DNA of 64,000 bases from Podocnemis expansa (GCA_007922195.1 ML682007.1:17034487-17098486); one strand, 5' to 3'. Shown: positions 1 to 11,826, counted from the stretch's first letter. Translations and numbers: made by a program. Notes: generated by a model not told the origin, from the letters alone.

Positions 1-199
1 TGAGAGACATAGCTGTTCTGACCTCACCTATGACGTAGACCACAGTAGGCTGATGAAAGAATTCTTCTGTTCATCTAGCTACTGCCTCTTGGAGAGGTGG
101 ATTACCTCCACCAGTGAGAGAATCCCTTCCATCAATGTATGTAGCATTTATACAGAAGCACTACAACGATACACCTGGTTTAAGTGTAGGCAAGCCCTG
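1..199. mobile_element. MITE, truncated by the window start
   Basis: The segment runs from ACATAGCTGT through CTCTTGGAGAGG and GTGGATTACC to the terminal-type TTAAGTGTAGGCAAGCCC near 180-198. It matches my memory of a very common turtle/crocodilian non-autonomous DNA transposon whose ends read AGTGTAGACAAGCC. The left end lies outside the window. It encodes no protein. Family name not assigned. Confidence 0.6.
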
Positions 200-204
200 A
201 GTAA

Positions 205-241
205 CTAGGCTTTTGTTGCTCAATGGTGTGATACACACACA

Positions 242-272
<31 letters not shown>

Positions 273-424
273 AAGAGACATAAGTTTTGCTGGCATAAGA
301 GCGCTCCCTCCCCTCAACATACTAAAACCACTTAAATGAGCAGCGGTAGCTATGTCGGCTATGTTTTTTCATACCCTTGAGCAACAAAAATTTGGTCGAC
401 ATAAATGCTAGGGTAGACAAGGCC
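205..424. mobile_element. foldback MITE with inverted arms
   Basis: An inverted repeat of about 21 bp lies inside: TTTTGTTGCTCAATGGTGTG at 211-230 pairs with the complement of CATACCCTTGAGCAACAAAA at 370-389, with only a few mismatches. The right end GGGTAGACAAGGCC (411-424) resembles the GTAGACAAGCC terminus of the adjacent element. A CT microsatellite lies within. Non-coding. Confidence 0.55.
233..272. repeat. CA/CT microsatellite
   Basis: ACACACACAC passes into an almost pure run of CT units, broken by one GT, inside the MITE at 205-424. Confidence 0.9.
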
Positions 425-756
425 AGAAACAGCCTTGAGGAGCAATAGAGTACGTGGAGAGACTGGGGAGTGGCTTTTTGCATAAGGATGCAGTCACAAA
501 AGAGTACTCAGTGCTATGAGCAAAATAAGTTGTCTCGCTCTTTGATTCCCTCTGTGTGCAGAGACACAAGACAATATGTTCTTTGTAAATCAGCACAACA
601 GTGTCAAAAAAAAGCCTATATCATGAATTTCTCCTAACTGGAACACCAACAGACCCCCAAACTTTGACTAGTGGCTCAAGTCTAAACATGGATAATATTA
701 TTAGGTTTTTAAAGTTCAGCTGGTGCCATCTACTGCTCTTTACAGTGAACTTCATC

Positions 757-830
757 TAAAATAAAAGCTCATGCAATAAATTTGTTACTCAAGTGCCACC
801 AGACTTCTTGTTTGTTTTACTAACAAGTAC
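757..830 (-). repeat. foldback repeat, one arm
   Basis: Contains AAAGCTCATGCAATAAATT, an abbreviated TTGTTACTC, then AAGTGCCACCAGACTTCTTG. It corresponds to the right-hand arm of the foldback family described at 50912. Only one arm remains. Confidence 0.6.
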
Positions 831-1222
831 ATTTTTAGAAGACCAGGGCTTGGCTTCCCCCCTTGTGGGAACAATTTGAAGGACCCACTTCCATCACCTA
901 TCACCCAAAATTTGCATTTGCCATTTTGCACCTACAGAAAGAACTGTGGTATGAAACTGAGTATGTGAACTTATCACTACCTGACTTGCATCTTCCACGT
1001 AGCACTTTCAGGAACACAAGCTGAGACTTCACTTGCTGCTTTACAGAAATGCAGATGGAAATCATACCTAAAAAAGGAACAGTGTCCATCTGAAAATGTG
1101 CCCTTAAAACAGCCCCTTCAGGGCTGCTGCTTTTCACAGGACAATAGTCCACTTGTTGTACATCACATTAACCCTGCTCAGATAAACACACAATGTGTCA
1201 GTACTGAAGAATCAATATTTAC

Positions 1223-1290
1223 ACAGATGGCACTGCTGCTATAGTGACAGGTACTTTCCTGATTACAGCTCTGTAGCCTTCATCTGTGTT
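1223..1290 (+). repeat. dispersed repeat copy (partner at 3664)
   Basis: CAGATGGCACTGCTGCTATA followed by GTGACAGG and, farther on, GCTCTGTAGCCTTC resembles the reverse complement of 3664-3730 (GGTGGCAATACTGCTACAG, GTGACAGGCAG, AGCTCTACTG region). The two peptide shadows share WHCCYSDR / WQYCYSDR, which is how the similarity first shows. It is an interspersed repeat of unknown name. Confidence 0.5.
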
Positions 1291-1580
1291 GGAGGAAGGT
1301 GGGAAAGGAGTGACCATCTAACAAAATTGGACCAGGTCAGATGCTGTGCAGTGCATGCAGGAAACATAGTCCAGGGACATTCAGGAACAAAGGTGGTCTT
1401 AAGAGACAGATGAATGTATTTAAAAACACAGCAAACTTTTATAGTATTAGATTTTGGGCTGCATAGGGACCAAAATGGCCCCCACCATAATAAAGCAGTT
1501 AGGGGGACTTCTCCAATCACATTCTCCCCCGTGCTACCTTGGGCATGTGACACAAGCCAGAAAGGCCCTAGTAGCACATA

Positions 1581-1801
1581 TAAACAACAACAGTCTTGTG
1601 GCACCTTAAAGACAAACAGATTTCTTTGGGCACAAGATTTCATTGGTTCTAGCCCATGTCATCTCCCCTTCATGCATCTGACAAAGCAGGTTAGAGCCCA
1701 CAAAAGCTTAAACTCAAAGAAATCTGTTATTCTTTTAAGTTGCCAAAGGCCTCTCATTGTTTTTGCTGCATACAGACTAACGCAGCTACCCCTCTGGAAG
1801 T
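1581..1801. repeat. foldback repeat, both arms (copy in far downstream flank)
   Basis: The left arm starts at GTCTTGTGGCACCTTAAAGA (about 1593), followed by a degenerate ACAAACAGATTTCTTTGGGC. The right arm near 1700-1765 is its inverted counterpart: CCCACAAAAGCTTAAACTC, then AAATCTGTTATTCTTTTAAG. The outer end CAGACTAACGCAGCTACCCC is at 1774-1793. The arms face each other, so the transcript could fold into a long hairpin. See the copy at 50912 for the best-preserved form. Confidence 0.65.
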
Positions 1802-4150
1802 AGTAACATGTACTACTCCACCTATAGCAACCCAACTACCTGTGCTATTCGGTTCTCCTCTTCCCCTATGCACCCACACAGGGCAGACAGAATCAGATTC
1901 TTGCGTCTCTGCATCTGATTCCATAAATGAGTTCTGCAAACATCTGTGTCTTACATTCAAATACCCAACCTTGTCTAGGGCTTGCCAAACACTGCCTTAG
2001 AGCTTAGAAATGAGCAAGGGAACTGGAAACAAGTGAAGTCAATTATCCAATTCCTGGCAAAGTCCTCCCCTCCCACTAGGCTGCCTCAACTCTGCTGAAT
2101 TATGTTGGGAACATGTTAACCCATAAACAGCACATTAGATAATTGAGCTGCTGTAAATTAATCCCAGAGCAAAACAAACTAATAGCTCCTGAATCAGTGG
2201 CCTTTAAGCTAAATTCTAGGGCATCTTTAATAACTGTGTAACTGAAACACCCTCTAGTGGCCAATGGTCTTTTTCTGTATAGAGGCATGCTTATGCTTTC
2301 AGGGTGAAAATTAATTGTGCACAATCATAACATTTGTTTTGCCAGCTGTAATCTTTGGTATACTCCCCTCTAGTGATTTGGTTAATGGAAATCCTGATTA
2401 ACCTTCTTTTTCACTGAGACTTGGTGTTATGGGTCCAAACTCTGCAATTCTTGGGGAGGCAAATCAGCTGTTTATATCAGCAGATGTTTTACTCAACAAA
2501 ACTGCTGAATTGCACCCTATACAAACATCCTGAGCTGCTTCTCACTGCCATTCAAGAACAGGAAGCCAACCTTTGCCCTCAAAGAAGCATATGTCATGTA
2601 TGCACCCTAACTATTCCAGTCAAACAATAAAAGTTGACTAAGCAATTGTATATTATGCTTGTATTAATCTTGGTCATTCTATTTTTTTCTGATCTACTCA
2701 GAAGCTGTTTTAATTTAAGATAGGTACATGTGCAGAGTCAGATGCAAACATCCCAGCTTGTCCATATAAATATAAAATACCACTCTCATATATAACCTAT
2801 TCACTACTTCCCTAATTTGAATTAGGTCTATAGCTTGCATCTCTAATGCAAACTAGCTAATTATTTGAAAATGTACAAGTGTCTTCAAGTATTAAGCTAT
2901 TTAGTGATCAACAAGTGTTTTAATCTAGCCAGCATTGGGGCTTCTCTCATATTGAACACTCAAGAGGACCTCCCATGAATGAATTCATGAATACGAGCCT
3001 ATCCAACTTTCAAACCCATGTCTTCCCTTTCCTTCTGCCTATGGTTGTTCTTGCATGTAGAGAATGTACACATATTATCCCTTATAGAAAATATCCATGG
3101 AGTGCTAGAGAAGTTAATCTAAAAATACATCAAAGTTCATAGAAAATTCTCTCTCTGACTGGTGCCCTAGTTCTATAAGCCACTGTGAAACAACATGGGA
3201 AGACCCTTTTCTGGAAAAAGATGAGTTGGTTCCCAGAAAGCCAACACCAGGTAAGACTTTCTTCAAAAAGGCACTTTATGCTGTTGACTCAAAAGACCTA
3301 CCTCACAACCCAGACTAAACACAGTCTGTTTTCCCTCCCCATAAACGTGCTCCTACTTAGAGGGGCAAAACAGCCACTTAGCTTCTTTTTATCTGCTTCT
3401 CAAACTGGCTCAAGCCTCCAGCTTCCACCCCCTAAAAAGCCTACTCCTCTGGGTCCTAGATTCCCACATTTCAGTCAAACAAGAAGCCTTTAATATGAAA
3501 AGTTTGCCTCCTCTTGCACTCCAGAAAGCCTATTCATCCATGACACCTTTCTATAGGAATTTTAGTCAAACTCTTAAATTCCATAGGGAATTGCAACCCC
3601 ACCATAGAATTTTATAGGCTGTTCTAAAAATGTCTCGGAAAGGGTCTCTATCAACTTCTGTAGCTCTACTGATTGATCTGCTTTTCTAAACTGCCTGTCA
3701 CTGTAGCAGTATTGCCACCTGCAAATGTTCAAAAGTCCGGAGTCAGGCTCACCAAAACTCATGGTATCAACGATAAAATCATGAAATTATGTAATAATAA
3801 TAGATTCTGGGTGCTTTTTATTTACCCTCTGCATTTTGAGTCTTTGGGGTGCACTGGAGACATATTTTGACCCTATCTATATAGTCCCAAGGGATAGCAA
3901 CTTACTTTTTATTTCAGAATGAAGGCTGAAACCATCCCATATTCCCTTTACTCCAGGAGCTGGGGCTTTAAGGAAAACAATAATTATCATGAGACTTATG
4001 GCAAAATCATGAGAGTTGACAACAATGCCATAGTATCCAAGCATTGATAGATCCTTCCCAACATAATCCCAAAGCAATATATAGGGTTCCCCTATGGGAT
4101 CCACAAAAGTAAATAAGATGTCTAAAACCCAGCTTTGACTCCACTACAGT
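1802..4150. other. gene-free AT-rich stretch
   Basis: Apart from the repeat copy at 3640-3730 I see nothing I can name. Open frames are short and lack recognisable motifs, conserved domains or plausible splice-linked partners. Confidence 0.5.
3640..3730 (-). repeat. dispersed repeat copy (partner at 1223)
   Basis: Inverted relative to the copy at 1223-1290, sharing the TGGCA-CTGCTAC-GTGACAGG core and a downstream AGAGCTACAGAAGT. No terminal repeats or target duplications could be made out. Confidence 0.5.
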
Positions 4151-4189
4151 CCACAAAACTCCCACCAAACTCTATAAGTGCCTGAACTC

Positions 4190-5300
4190 ATTTGGTGCCT
4201 ACATGTTTCACAGTAGAAGTTCCCTAGGTACCTGAGTTTCTGCCTCTGGGGATGTGCGCTGTTGCCATCTTCTAAACACTTCTGCCTAAACCCCAAAGTG
4301 ATTCAAAATTAGGGGATGGCAGGCATTTGACTGCATAAGTCTCATGTGGAGCCTGCTCTGGTAGGCATGCTCCGTGGCACCCAATCAATCATGTCTTTCT
4401 CAAAATCTGACTATAGGAGGAGGAAGTGGTGCCCACCTTTTAATTTTTATCCCAGGGGGTCACCAAACTCACCTGGGATGTTGGACACCCAGCTTCAATT
4501 CTTCCCCAGAATTCTCCTCCAGTCCTAGGAGGAGAAAAAACTTGAACTTGGGTCCCACACCTCCTAAAAAGAGTGAGGTGCTAACCACACCACTATGGGA
4601 AAGCCTGGTACAGACACTCTTCCACATCAAATAACTAATAAAAAAAGTGGAGAGACAAGGGGAATGATCCCAGGATCTCTCAATTCACAGGTAGGCACCC
4701 AAACTACTGGACTACAGAGTCATTTCTCAAGGATATTGACTATTTAAGCATTTAGTCAACATGGAACAGCTTCAAAAGGAGACCCTGCAAGACCCCTCTT
4801 CCCATGAGCACACCCTGTAGATTGGTGGTTAGGATACTTTCCTAAACAGTGAGAAAGTCCTCTTCAAACACTTTCATCTCTGGTAGAACAGGGAATTGAA
4901 CCTGCCTACACCATAGCTCAGGTAAATGCTCTAATAACTGGGCAAAATACTATAAAGTGGACAACTCTATCTCCAGTTGTCTTCTGTGGAGCAGGAGTGA
5001 CACCTAGCTCCCTACAGCAAAAAACTCCTCAGGAGTGTATACCTTCTGATGCCTTGTTTGAGGGCTGCCAGACGCAGTCACTTCCCTGAAGCCTGGATTT
5101 AGGCACCTATCTCCAGAGAGGAATGTTGCTTAATCCATGCCCTCTCTTCTGCATTTCACATGGACTATCTTAGGCAGCTCCTGCCTAGTTTAAGGGCTGG
5201 TGTGGATTGCATTCTTAGGCATCAGTCTCCCTTGGTCATTATCTGGGGATCCCAGGCCGCTAAATTGACTTTGTAGATTGCAGAGTTGTTTCTAGATTTC
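4190..5300. repeat. probable old interspersed repeat with tRNA-like segments
   Basis: Three segments (about 4520-4600, 4650-4720 and 4810-4960) carry recurring wording such as GGTGCTAACCACACCACTA, CAGGATCTCTCAATTC and GGAATTGAACCTGCC. These resemble degenerate tRNA-type boxes seen in reptile SINE-like repeats. GGTGCCTACATG and TTTAGGCACCTATC at the edges belong to a common reptile repeat vocabulary. No family name is claimed and the boundaries are approximate. Confidence 0.35.
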
Positions 5301-6930
5301 CTAGGAGCCATGATGCTAAGCATTGCAGGGCCTGGATTCTTTTGTGGATGCCCAACCCACTCACCCTTACTGCTTCACAAAGCGTCTGTGAACATAAGTA
5401 TGTCTTGCAACAAGGCCTGAAAGTCATATTACTTAGACGTTATTGGCCCAGGGTAGAGCGGACAAGTTCCTAAGGTGAGGACCCTTCTTTGGCACTGGAA
5501 TCCCATGGCTGTATGCACAAGAATTCTTCTTAATTTCAGGTATTGAAATTAAAATGCGTAGAGTGAGATAGTCACCACAACTCCCAGAACCTAAACCACA
5601 ATGAGCTTTGAAGCTCAGACCCAGAGCTCTGAATTACACTCAGGATGTTTTTCACAAATTGAATCATACTGGACTAACCTATTTTGGAACATGACTCCTG
5701 CTGTTAGGGCTGGACTTTCCCCTGCTCCAGGCCATGGAACGTCATTGCCTCCACCGGCATCAGCTGGGTTGTGTCTACCTCCAGCATAGACTCATTCAAA
5801 GGAATGTTCACTGAGTAATTGGTGTGTTTTCCTTCCCAGACCATATGAGTGCCACAGTTGTTTATAATAAAAGTGAAAAGGTAATGCAAAAGTTTCAAAT
5901 AAGTCAGAAAGAAGGTGCAGTCAGGAAAGCTGAGTTTTGTTCATATTGCAGAACACCATTAATGTGAATATCTCTAACCACTGGAATAAGGAAAAAGACT
6001 TTCAAGGCCTCAAACCATTACCAGGACACTGTTTTGCCAAGTTTTATACTATTTGACACAAATGGGCCGTGAAATGCCTGCTAATTGCTATGGGATCTAA
6101 CAACGCGAAAGCAGCCCCAGAACAATGAGGTTCACCCACAGACTTTCATGCCCAGAACAGCAGAGAGGGGGAATAACAATGGTTAATGTGTCCTGCTTGC
6201 TGAACACCAAATTACTGGGATCAGTTTTCTACCAGTGAAAGAAAAACTATATGAAAGGGTGATTATGACATATTTTTATTATTTCCAAGAAATATGAGCC
6301 CTTAATTACCTCAGCAATTTATGGCATGGTTTTAGGACTGGCAAATGAAATACTTGAGCTCTTTATTTCCCAAGGGCTCCACTGTTATCAGGTTAATTTC
6401 AGTAATCCAAGATTAGTCCCTCACTCCACCTGACAAGTCACTCTATTAACCCAGTTGTATTCAGAGCTTTTTAAAGATTTCATCATTTACACTGGTGCAA
6501 CAGTACTGCAAACAAACAACTAGTGGGCCTGTTTTCAAGGGGCTTCCAGGATGCTTTTCAAGGAAATTGAACATCCTATGTTTTATTTAAAATTCTTCAA
6601 GATGCAAAGATCCTGGATTCTGCATTTCTTACCTCCACCCCGGTAACTCCTGTTGACTTCCACTTCTGTCTCATTAACTTTGTGGAGAAGTCCTGCTGAC
6701 TTCACTGGGAGACTGGAGTGAGTGAAGCAAGCAGAATCACTCAGTAACTGAGTTAAAGGGGAGTCCAAACTAGACTGTCAGATCCGGGTACCCCTAAATA
6801 CCAAGGGACACTTTAATCTGAAATTGTGTCTAGATCTGAACTTCACATCTTCCCCTCTTTCTAAAATGGATTCAGCCAAAAAACCCCTATACTTTGTGTG
6901 CTAGATCCCATTTATTTAAATTATTTATCT
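5301..6930. other. gene-free stretch, nothing recognised
   Basis: AT-rich sequence with no recognisable gene, RNA or mobile element. Frames of 60-64 codons occur at chance level. Confidence 0.5.
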
Positions 6931-6934
6931 GGTC

Positions 6935-7392
6935 CCTCCTACCATAGTATCTGAACACCTTACGACACTTCTGTGAGGTAGAGCTCTTATCTCCATTTTA
7001 TAGGTTAGGTCTGAGGTACTGAAAAAGAGCTTTTCAAAAGTGCAGACAGGTAGGAGCCTAACTCATTTTTAACTTTCTATGGGAGTTAGGCTCCTTCATT
7101 ACTGCCATCAGTGGGAATTAGACACCTAAATACCTTTCAGGATCTGAACCCTGGTAGTATTTTCAGAAGCATCTAAGCAGGTGAAGTGTCTAACTCTCAC
7201 TGAAAGTTAGCCATCTAAACTATTCAAGGCATTTGTGACAATCCTATCTGCATCTTAGGCACCTAAATACCTTTGAAAATCTGGCTACGAGTGTTTTGGT
7301 CCAAGGTCACACAAGAAGATTGTGTCAGATTAGAAAACTGAACCTGGGTCTTCCTAGTCACAGAATAATTCCCTAACTACTAGACCATCTTT
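6935..7392 (+). mobile_element. MIR-like core-SINE interrupted by a second repeat
   Basis: The left part (about 6960-7022) reads CTGTGAGGTAGAGCTCTTAT, CTCCATTTTATAGG and CTGAGGTACTG. The right part (about 7296-7392) reads GTCCAAGGTCACACAAGAAG, GAACCTGGGTCTTCC and CCCTAACTACTAGACCATC. Together they follow the order of an ancient MIR-type SINE. Between them 7023-7295 is a different repeat bearing GGGAGTTAGGCTCC and twice ACACCTAAATACCTTT / GCACCTAAATACCTTT, so it appears nested in the SINE. Orientation is inferred from the MIR consensus order. Confidence 0.5.
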
Positions 7393-7939
7393 CCAGATTA
7401 AAATCTGAATTTTGTGCTTTGACTTGATCAGAGGTTCAAACACAGGGATCAATCCTGCAAGGTGCTAAGCCCGCTGGCCCCAGTCCAACAATGTATTTCA
7501 AAACATTTTACCTCATCTGGAGCGGGTGCTCAGCTCACTTGAAGGATCACACCCATAGTTATGAACTGCACACATAGTTTGCATCTCATTTACATATATA
7601 AATACTTGGGAGAGCAATTTGCAAACAATTATAGCCAGCACAGTGACTAGCCATGTACGTTCAAACACCCATCATTTGGACTGCTATTGAATAGGTCATC
7701 TTTTCTTGCTTCCTTTTCAGCAAGGAGGACAACAGTGTCTGACCTGCATACGCAAGCTAAAAACACATATCATGTAATTAAAGAGGGCACCATCGTGCAC
7801 ATGCAGCAAGGGAGTCCAACAGAGGTTTCGTAGACATCCCTATTTCTGGCATTTCCTAACTTCTGAGTGTTTGAATTTGAAAGCTTCCTGATGTTCTTTT
7901 AATGTAGTTTTTTTTATTTGTATACACGTTATATGAAAC

Positions 7940-8213
7940 GAGTAGACCCTTGTTATAATGCCCTTCTCAATAGCAAACTTTGAGTTACAGTGAGCACGGT
8001 CCCTCCATCCCAGCTACAGCCCTGCCTGCTGTGGTAGGAGCCTTCCAGCTTCTCCCACAATGGTGGGAGGACAGAGGCTAGAGGATCACTGTGGTGATGG
8101 GGCTGGAATTGCCATCCTTCCTCCTCCCCCTGGCCCCCCATAATGAACTCCCAGCTATAGTGAACAAATGCTGGAGATGATCCCCAGGGATGCATTACAG
8201 CAAGGGTGCACTG
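7940..8213. mobile_element. Tigger/mariner-like non-autonomous DNA transposon
   Basis: The left end AGTAGACCCTTGTTATAATG (7941-7960) is an imperfect inverted copy of the right end, whose reverse complement reads CAGTGCACCCTTGCTGTAAT (8213-8194). The right end is followed by TA, the usual mariner-superfamily target duplication. The left TA is not preserved. At about 274 bp it is too short for a transposase. Superfamily assigned from the CAGTxxACCCTTG ends; moderately sure. Confidence 0.5.
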
Positions 8214-9535
8214 TATGATGGATGAGCAGCTGTGGGTAAAAGACAGTAAAGCAGCTGTGATTTATGGACAGGCAGAGCTATATGTCCACCTAGCTTCAGA
8301 TGTGCCTGAAAAACTGAGCCAATCAGAAATCAGAGGAGATCCCTGATACACCTGCCATGATTAGAGATCAAGAGCTGTGTTTCCCACCTGCAATAACTAA
8401 TTATAATACTGTTTATGGGATGCCCGGGAATGTTCTCATGTAGGATGTTACTATGTTATCACCACTTACAGGAAGACAAATAAATCCTGCACTCAGGCTT
8501 TGGCAGGTAATCATTTCTGAAATGTGATCACTGCACTTTTAAGATCTGGGACATTTTATGCATTTAGAGCACAAAAATCTTATCAGCTGAAGGCCCACTG
8601 TAGTGAACACTGGATAGTCAGTATGGACCTGCTCAATGTGTTTCATTGACATAGCTCTTTTATCTTCCTTGTTGTTCTGATTCAATTGAAGTCATTGCAG
8701 CTAACTTAGAAGCCTTTATTAGGCTAGGCAAGGCTGATTTTCTAAAAAAAATTTTAAGAATGTTTGTTTTTAATTTTGCATTCCTAGTTTGTTCAAGGCT
8801 TTGGTGCTGGACATTTTTTCCTAAAACTGCTTTCAAGTTATCACCATTTTTATTACTGGAGGTATTGATTAGCCTCAGGAAGAATAACAACCTATTCTTT
8901 TGCGCATAACTGTAAATGTAAAATAGCATTCTGGTGGAATACACAAACCTCTTACATCTCATTTTGATCTGATTGTTATTGGCAAGGATGTATCCTTTAA
9001 TTGCTTCAAAAAATGAACATGTTTGCAGTAGGTGGCAAACATTTTAACATTCTAGCATTGTGAAAAATTTCCTGGAATTCATGAAACACATCCAAACTGG
9101 GAGGCTGGTTCAGATTAAACTTTTTCTACCATCAGATCTGCATATTGAAGGCATGTTGTTAAAGTGGCATTTATGACTTAGAAGTTTCTTATTGGCATTG
9201 GAAAGGAAACTACTACTTCTCATACCATTTTAAAAATCAGATTTCCACTTTTAATTATAATTATAGATAATCTTTTAGGAATTTACTGTTGGACACAGAC
9301 ATTTTGAAAAACAAAGAAACAAATTCCATCACATAAGTGCACTGTTTTGCTAATGATGGGCTTCTAGGTCTGCCAGTTGCTGGACATAACTGGCTTTATC
9401 AGGTGATCATGCCCCTGGTCTTGCAGCTAAATTCTGCTTGTATGAATCTCTCAAAGAATGCTAAAATTAGGGCCTCTTTCTATCCCCATTGAAAGCAAAG
9501 GCAAAAACTCCTCCTGCTTTCAATGAGAACAAGCA
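8214..9535. other. gene-free stretch, nothing recognised
   Basis: AT-rich. The segment 9430-9530 contains CCCATTGAAAGCAAAGGCAA and CTTTCAATGAGAACAAGC, which look like worn remains of a common reptile repeat built around CCCATTGACTTCAATGGG. No gene is supported. Confidence 0.45.
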
Positions 9536-9539
9536 TGGG

Positions 9540-9867
9540 ATGTAGATCTTATGAAGTCAACTTAGTGAGGCCACGTTGCGTTAAGTCAAGATAAGCCAGG
9601 GGACCCATTTAAAGTCAACTTTAAATGGGTCCCCTGGCTTAAGTTGACTTTATAAAGTCAACTTAAATGGCCCCACTGCATGAAGACAACTTTATTAAGT
9701 CGACTATCATGGCCACATTGTGTTAAGTCAACTTTATAACATCAACTTAACCCTCAAAGTCAACTTTAAGGGCAGGAGTTAAGCCGACTTAAGCAAGTGC
9801 TTAAGTTGACTTAATGAACTCCAAATGTGGCCACGGTGTTACTTAAGTCAACTTGAGCCCCTACTGT
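9540..9867. mobile_element. foldback MITE built from AAGTCAACTT units, with a perfect hairpin
   Basis: More than ten near-copies of AAGTCAACTT or AAGTTGACTT, alternately oriented, fill the element. The outer ends GTAGATCTTATGAAGTC and the complement of AACTTGAGCCCCTACTGTAG are imperfect inverted repeats. Inside, 9593-9615 and 9618-9640 form perfect 23-bp inverted arms around a 2-base loop. It is non-coding and ends just before the hAT-type element at 9872. Confidence 0.65.
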
Positions 9868-9871
9868 AGAC

Positions 9872-10062
9872 CAGTGTTTCCCAACCAGGGTCCCATCAGG
9901 TCTGAGCAAGCGTGCCACAAAATTTTTTGAAAAACTGCTCAAAGAGCTTTGGATTGGCTCATTAATATTCATGAATTCATTTGGAAGCTATATGGTGGTG
10001 TGCCTCAAATTAATTAAAGGTAGTAAGGCGTGCCACGGCAGAGAAAATGTTGGGAACCACTG
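9872..10062. mobile_element. hAT-type miniature element (same family as 39646)
   Basis: Terminal inverted repeats are CAGTGTTTCCCAACC and the complement of GTTGGGAACCACTG, a signature of hAT-superfamily elements. The interior shares GGATTGGCTCATTAATATTC-type sequence and GTGTGCCTCAAATTAATTA with the copy at 39646-39847. It is about 190 bp with no transposase. The 8-bp target duplication is not recognisable. Confidence 0.65.
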
Positions 10063-10479
10063 GTGTGGCATACCCATTGAAATCAGTTGAGGTATTCTGT
10101 ACTTCCTGGACATTACGGAGGAACTGGAGAGAGGCATGCTACACAATTTAAAATAAAATTTCAAAACAGCCTGAGCAGGAAGGAGAAAATGTATAGAAAA
10201 ATTGGGGTAGAAATACCTGCCAAAAGACAAAACGCAAATTATAAACAAAATTTAGTTTCCCAAACAAATGATAAATGGCAAGTTAAAGATATCGCCCCTG
10301 TGCTTAGATGATGTCTAGGGAGAGTTGAAAATCAGTAAAACGCCTATGTTGTCTAGGTTTGAGCCTGCCCCAAACAGTCAAATCCCTGCATGGCAGCTCA
10401 CAGCAGTGAAACAGAGCTCTCCATCGTCAGGACACTTTTACACACTCCAGAGTTGGCTGAACCCTTCCACTTATGACAT
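10063..10479. other. gene-free stretch, nothing recognised
   Basis: AT-rich at first, becoming GC-rich toward 10480. No gene or named repeat is supported. Confidence 0.4.
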
Positions 10480-10870
10480 AGGCCAATGGGGGCCGTGCCC
10501 AGGGGCCCATGCCCACCACAATGTGGGGGTCCGCCATCCAGCTGGCATTGGTGGGGGGAGGAAGAGCGGGGTGGGCTGGCCCAGAAGCCAGGCTCTCACT
10601 CCAACCCTGCCTCTGGACCGGCTTCCACCTGCAGCCTGAGCTGGCTGGTCAGCCCCCAGGGGCGGCAGGGCCCACTGGAGCATGCCATATGGCCTCCAGG
10701 CCACACCGGAAGCTGTACTATGTGCACCATTTGGCCCTGCCACCCATGGGGGCTGACCAGACAAGCATTTAGCTTCTGACCCCAGGCCTCCACCCAGCAA
10801 TGGCCCACGTGCACCACAGCCCTAGGCTGATGGGGGGGGTGCTAATTGGGGAGGCCCAGGGGCCCTGGCT
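10480..10870. repeat. GC-rich block, probably a repeat
   Basis: A roughly 390-bp block far richer in G+C than its flanks, with repeated GGGGCCC, CAGGGGCCC and GCCCAGGGGCCC wording at both ends. It yields overlapping frames on both strands (up to 109 codons) of low-complexity composition, which argues against coding. The sharp composition edge suggests an inserted element. No terminal repeats were resolved. Confidence 0.35.
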
Positions 10871-11612
10871 CACCTCTGCTTCCACTATTAGTCATAATAA
10901 TGGATAAAACCAAAAAAAGAACTGAATGTAGTAAACAGCATTTGGTGCTTTCTGGAGGGCTAGTGCTCTGTGACTAACAACATTTAGTTGGGCGATATGC
11001 TTCTTCTTTTAGCAGGGGCAGAAAGAAAAGGAAAGCAAGACATACAAAGGAAGGAAGACTGAAAAGCAGCAGCAAAGAGAGTCACCATTTTCCTACTTCT
11101 ATTTGAACATGCCATTATCTGACCTGTGGCCAGGCAAGTGCTAGTGGGTGTGTTAGTGATGCCTGATACTAGTGATTATAGCTTGCATAACTAACCAAGC
11201 AAAGCTTTTCATCTCTTTTTTTTTTTTCAGGCAGCAACAGAACTGAAATCTTTTCATCTCAGTTTTGACTGCTGTGTGTGGCAGAAGTAGATCTAGTCAC
11301 AACAATGGAAAATCTTCAAGCAACAGAATTAGGATTTTGTGGGAGACCTGTTGGAAAAATCTTGAAGGACAAAGGATCAGTTATGTGAAAAAGGAATAAA
11401 AATAGCCTTTGACATACCTAAGGTGGAAAATGTTGATCTCCAATTCTGTATTTCCTGTGTGGGTATCATATACAAAGCTATGAATGAGCTATCATGTGGG
11501 AAAATGTAGAGGATCTTGTATAGCTGATCAGGCATCAAGCTCAAAATATTCATCTAGTCTACTACCATTACCAATATAGTCTGTTTGCAAACATAAGAAG
11601 AAAACTGAGACC
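10871..11612. other. gene-free stretch, nothing recognised
   Basis: AT-rich sequence with a T-tract at about 11217-11228. No gene, RNA or mobile element is recognised. Confidence 0.45.
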
Positions 11613-11826
11613 AGGTCTACACTAGAAAACGTTTACTGATATAGCTGTATCGGCATAGCTAAATTAGAAAACTCAGAGTATTTGCAGTTTATACCAACAA
11701 AATGAGCTGTATTAACAAAAGCAATTTTTTTTCGCCTACATCACTGTCTGAAATATTGGGCAGCGGGGTAAATCATACCCTTAGCCAACATAGCTATATC
11801 AGTAAACGTTTCTTGTATAGATCTTG
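11613..11826. mobile_element. MITE with long terminal inverted repeats
   Basis: A 19-bp perfect inverted repeat, AACGTTTACTGATATAGCT, lies at 11628-11646 and, complemented, at 11792-11810. It extends with mismatches outward to AGGTCTACACTAGAA and AGATCTATACAAGAA. The GTCTACACTAG terminus links it to the MITEs at 1 and 29037. About 214 bp, non-coding. Confidence 0.7.

Larger units (their letters stand above)
425..1580. other. gene-free stretch with a few old repeat fragments
   Basis: Only two items are recognisable. One is a single arm of the foldback repeat at 757-830, containing AAAGCTCATGCAATAAA and AAGTGCCACC. The other is the start of a dispersed repeat near 1223 (listed separately). Short open frames here lack family resemblance and look like chance. 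Confidence 0.6.

Noticed and set aside
9864..10070. Target duplication for the hAT element at 9872
   Set aside because: CTGTAGAC and GTGTGGCA agree at only four of eight positions.
10471..10817. Overlapping frames of 73-109 codons on both strands
   Set aside because: GC-rich repeat-like block; simultaneous open frames on both strands point to composition, not coding.
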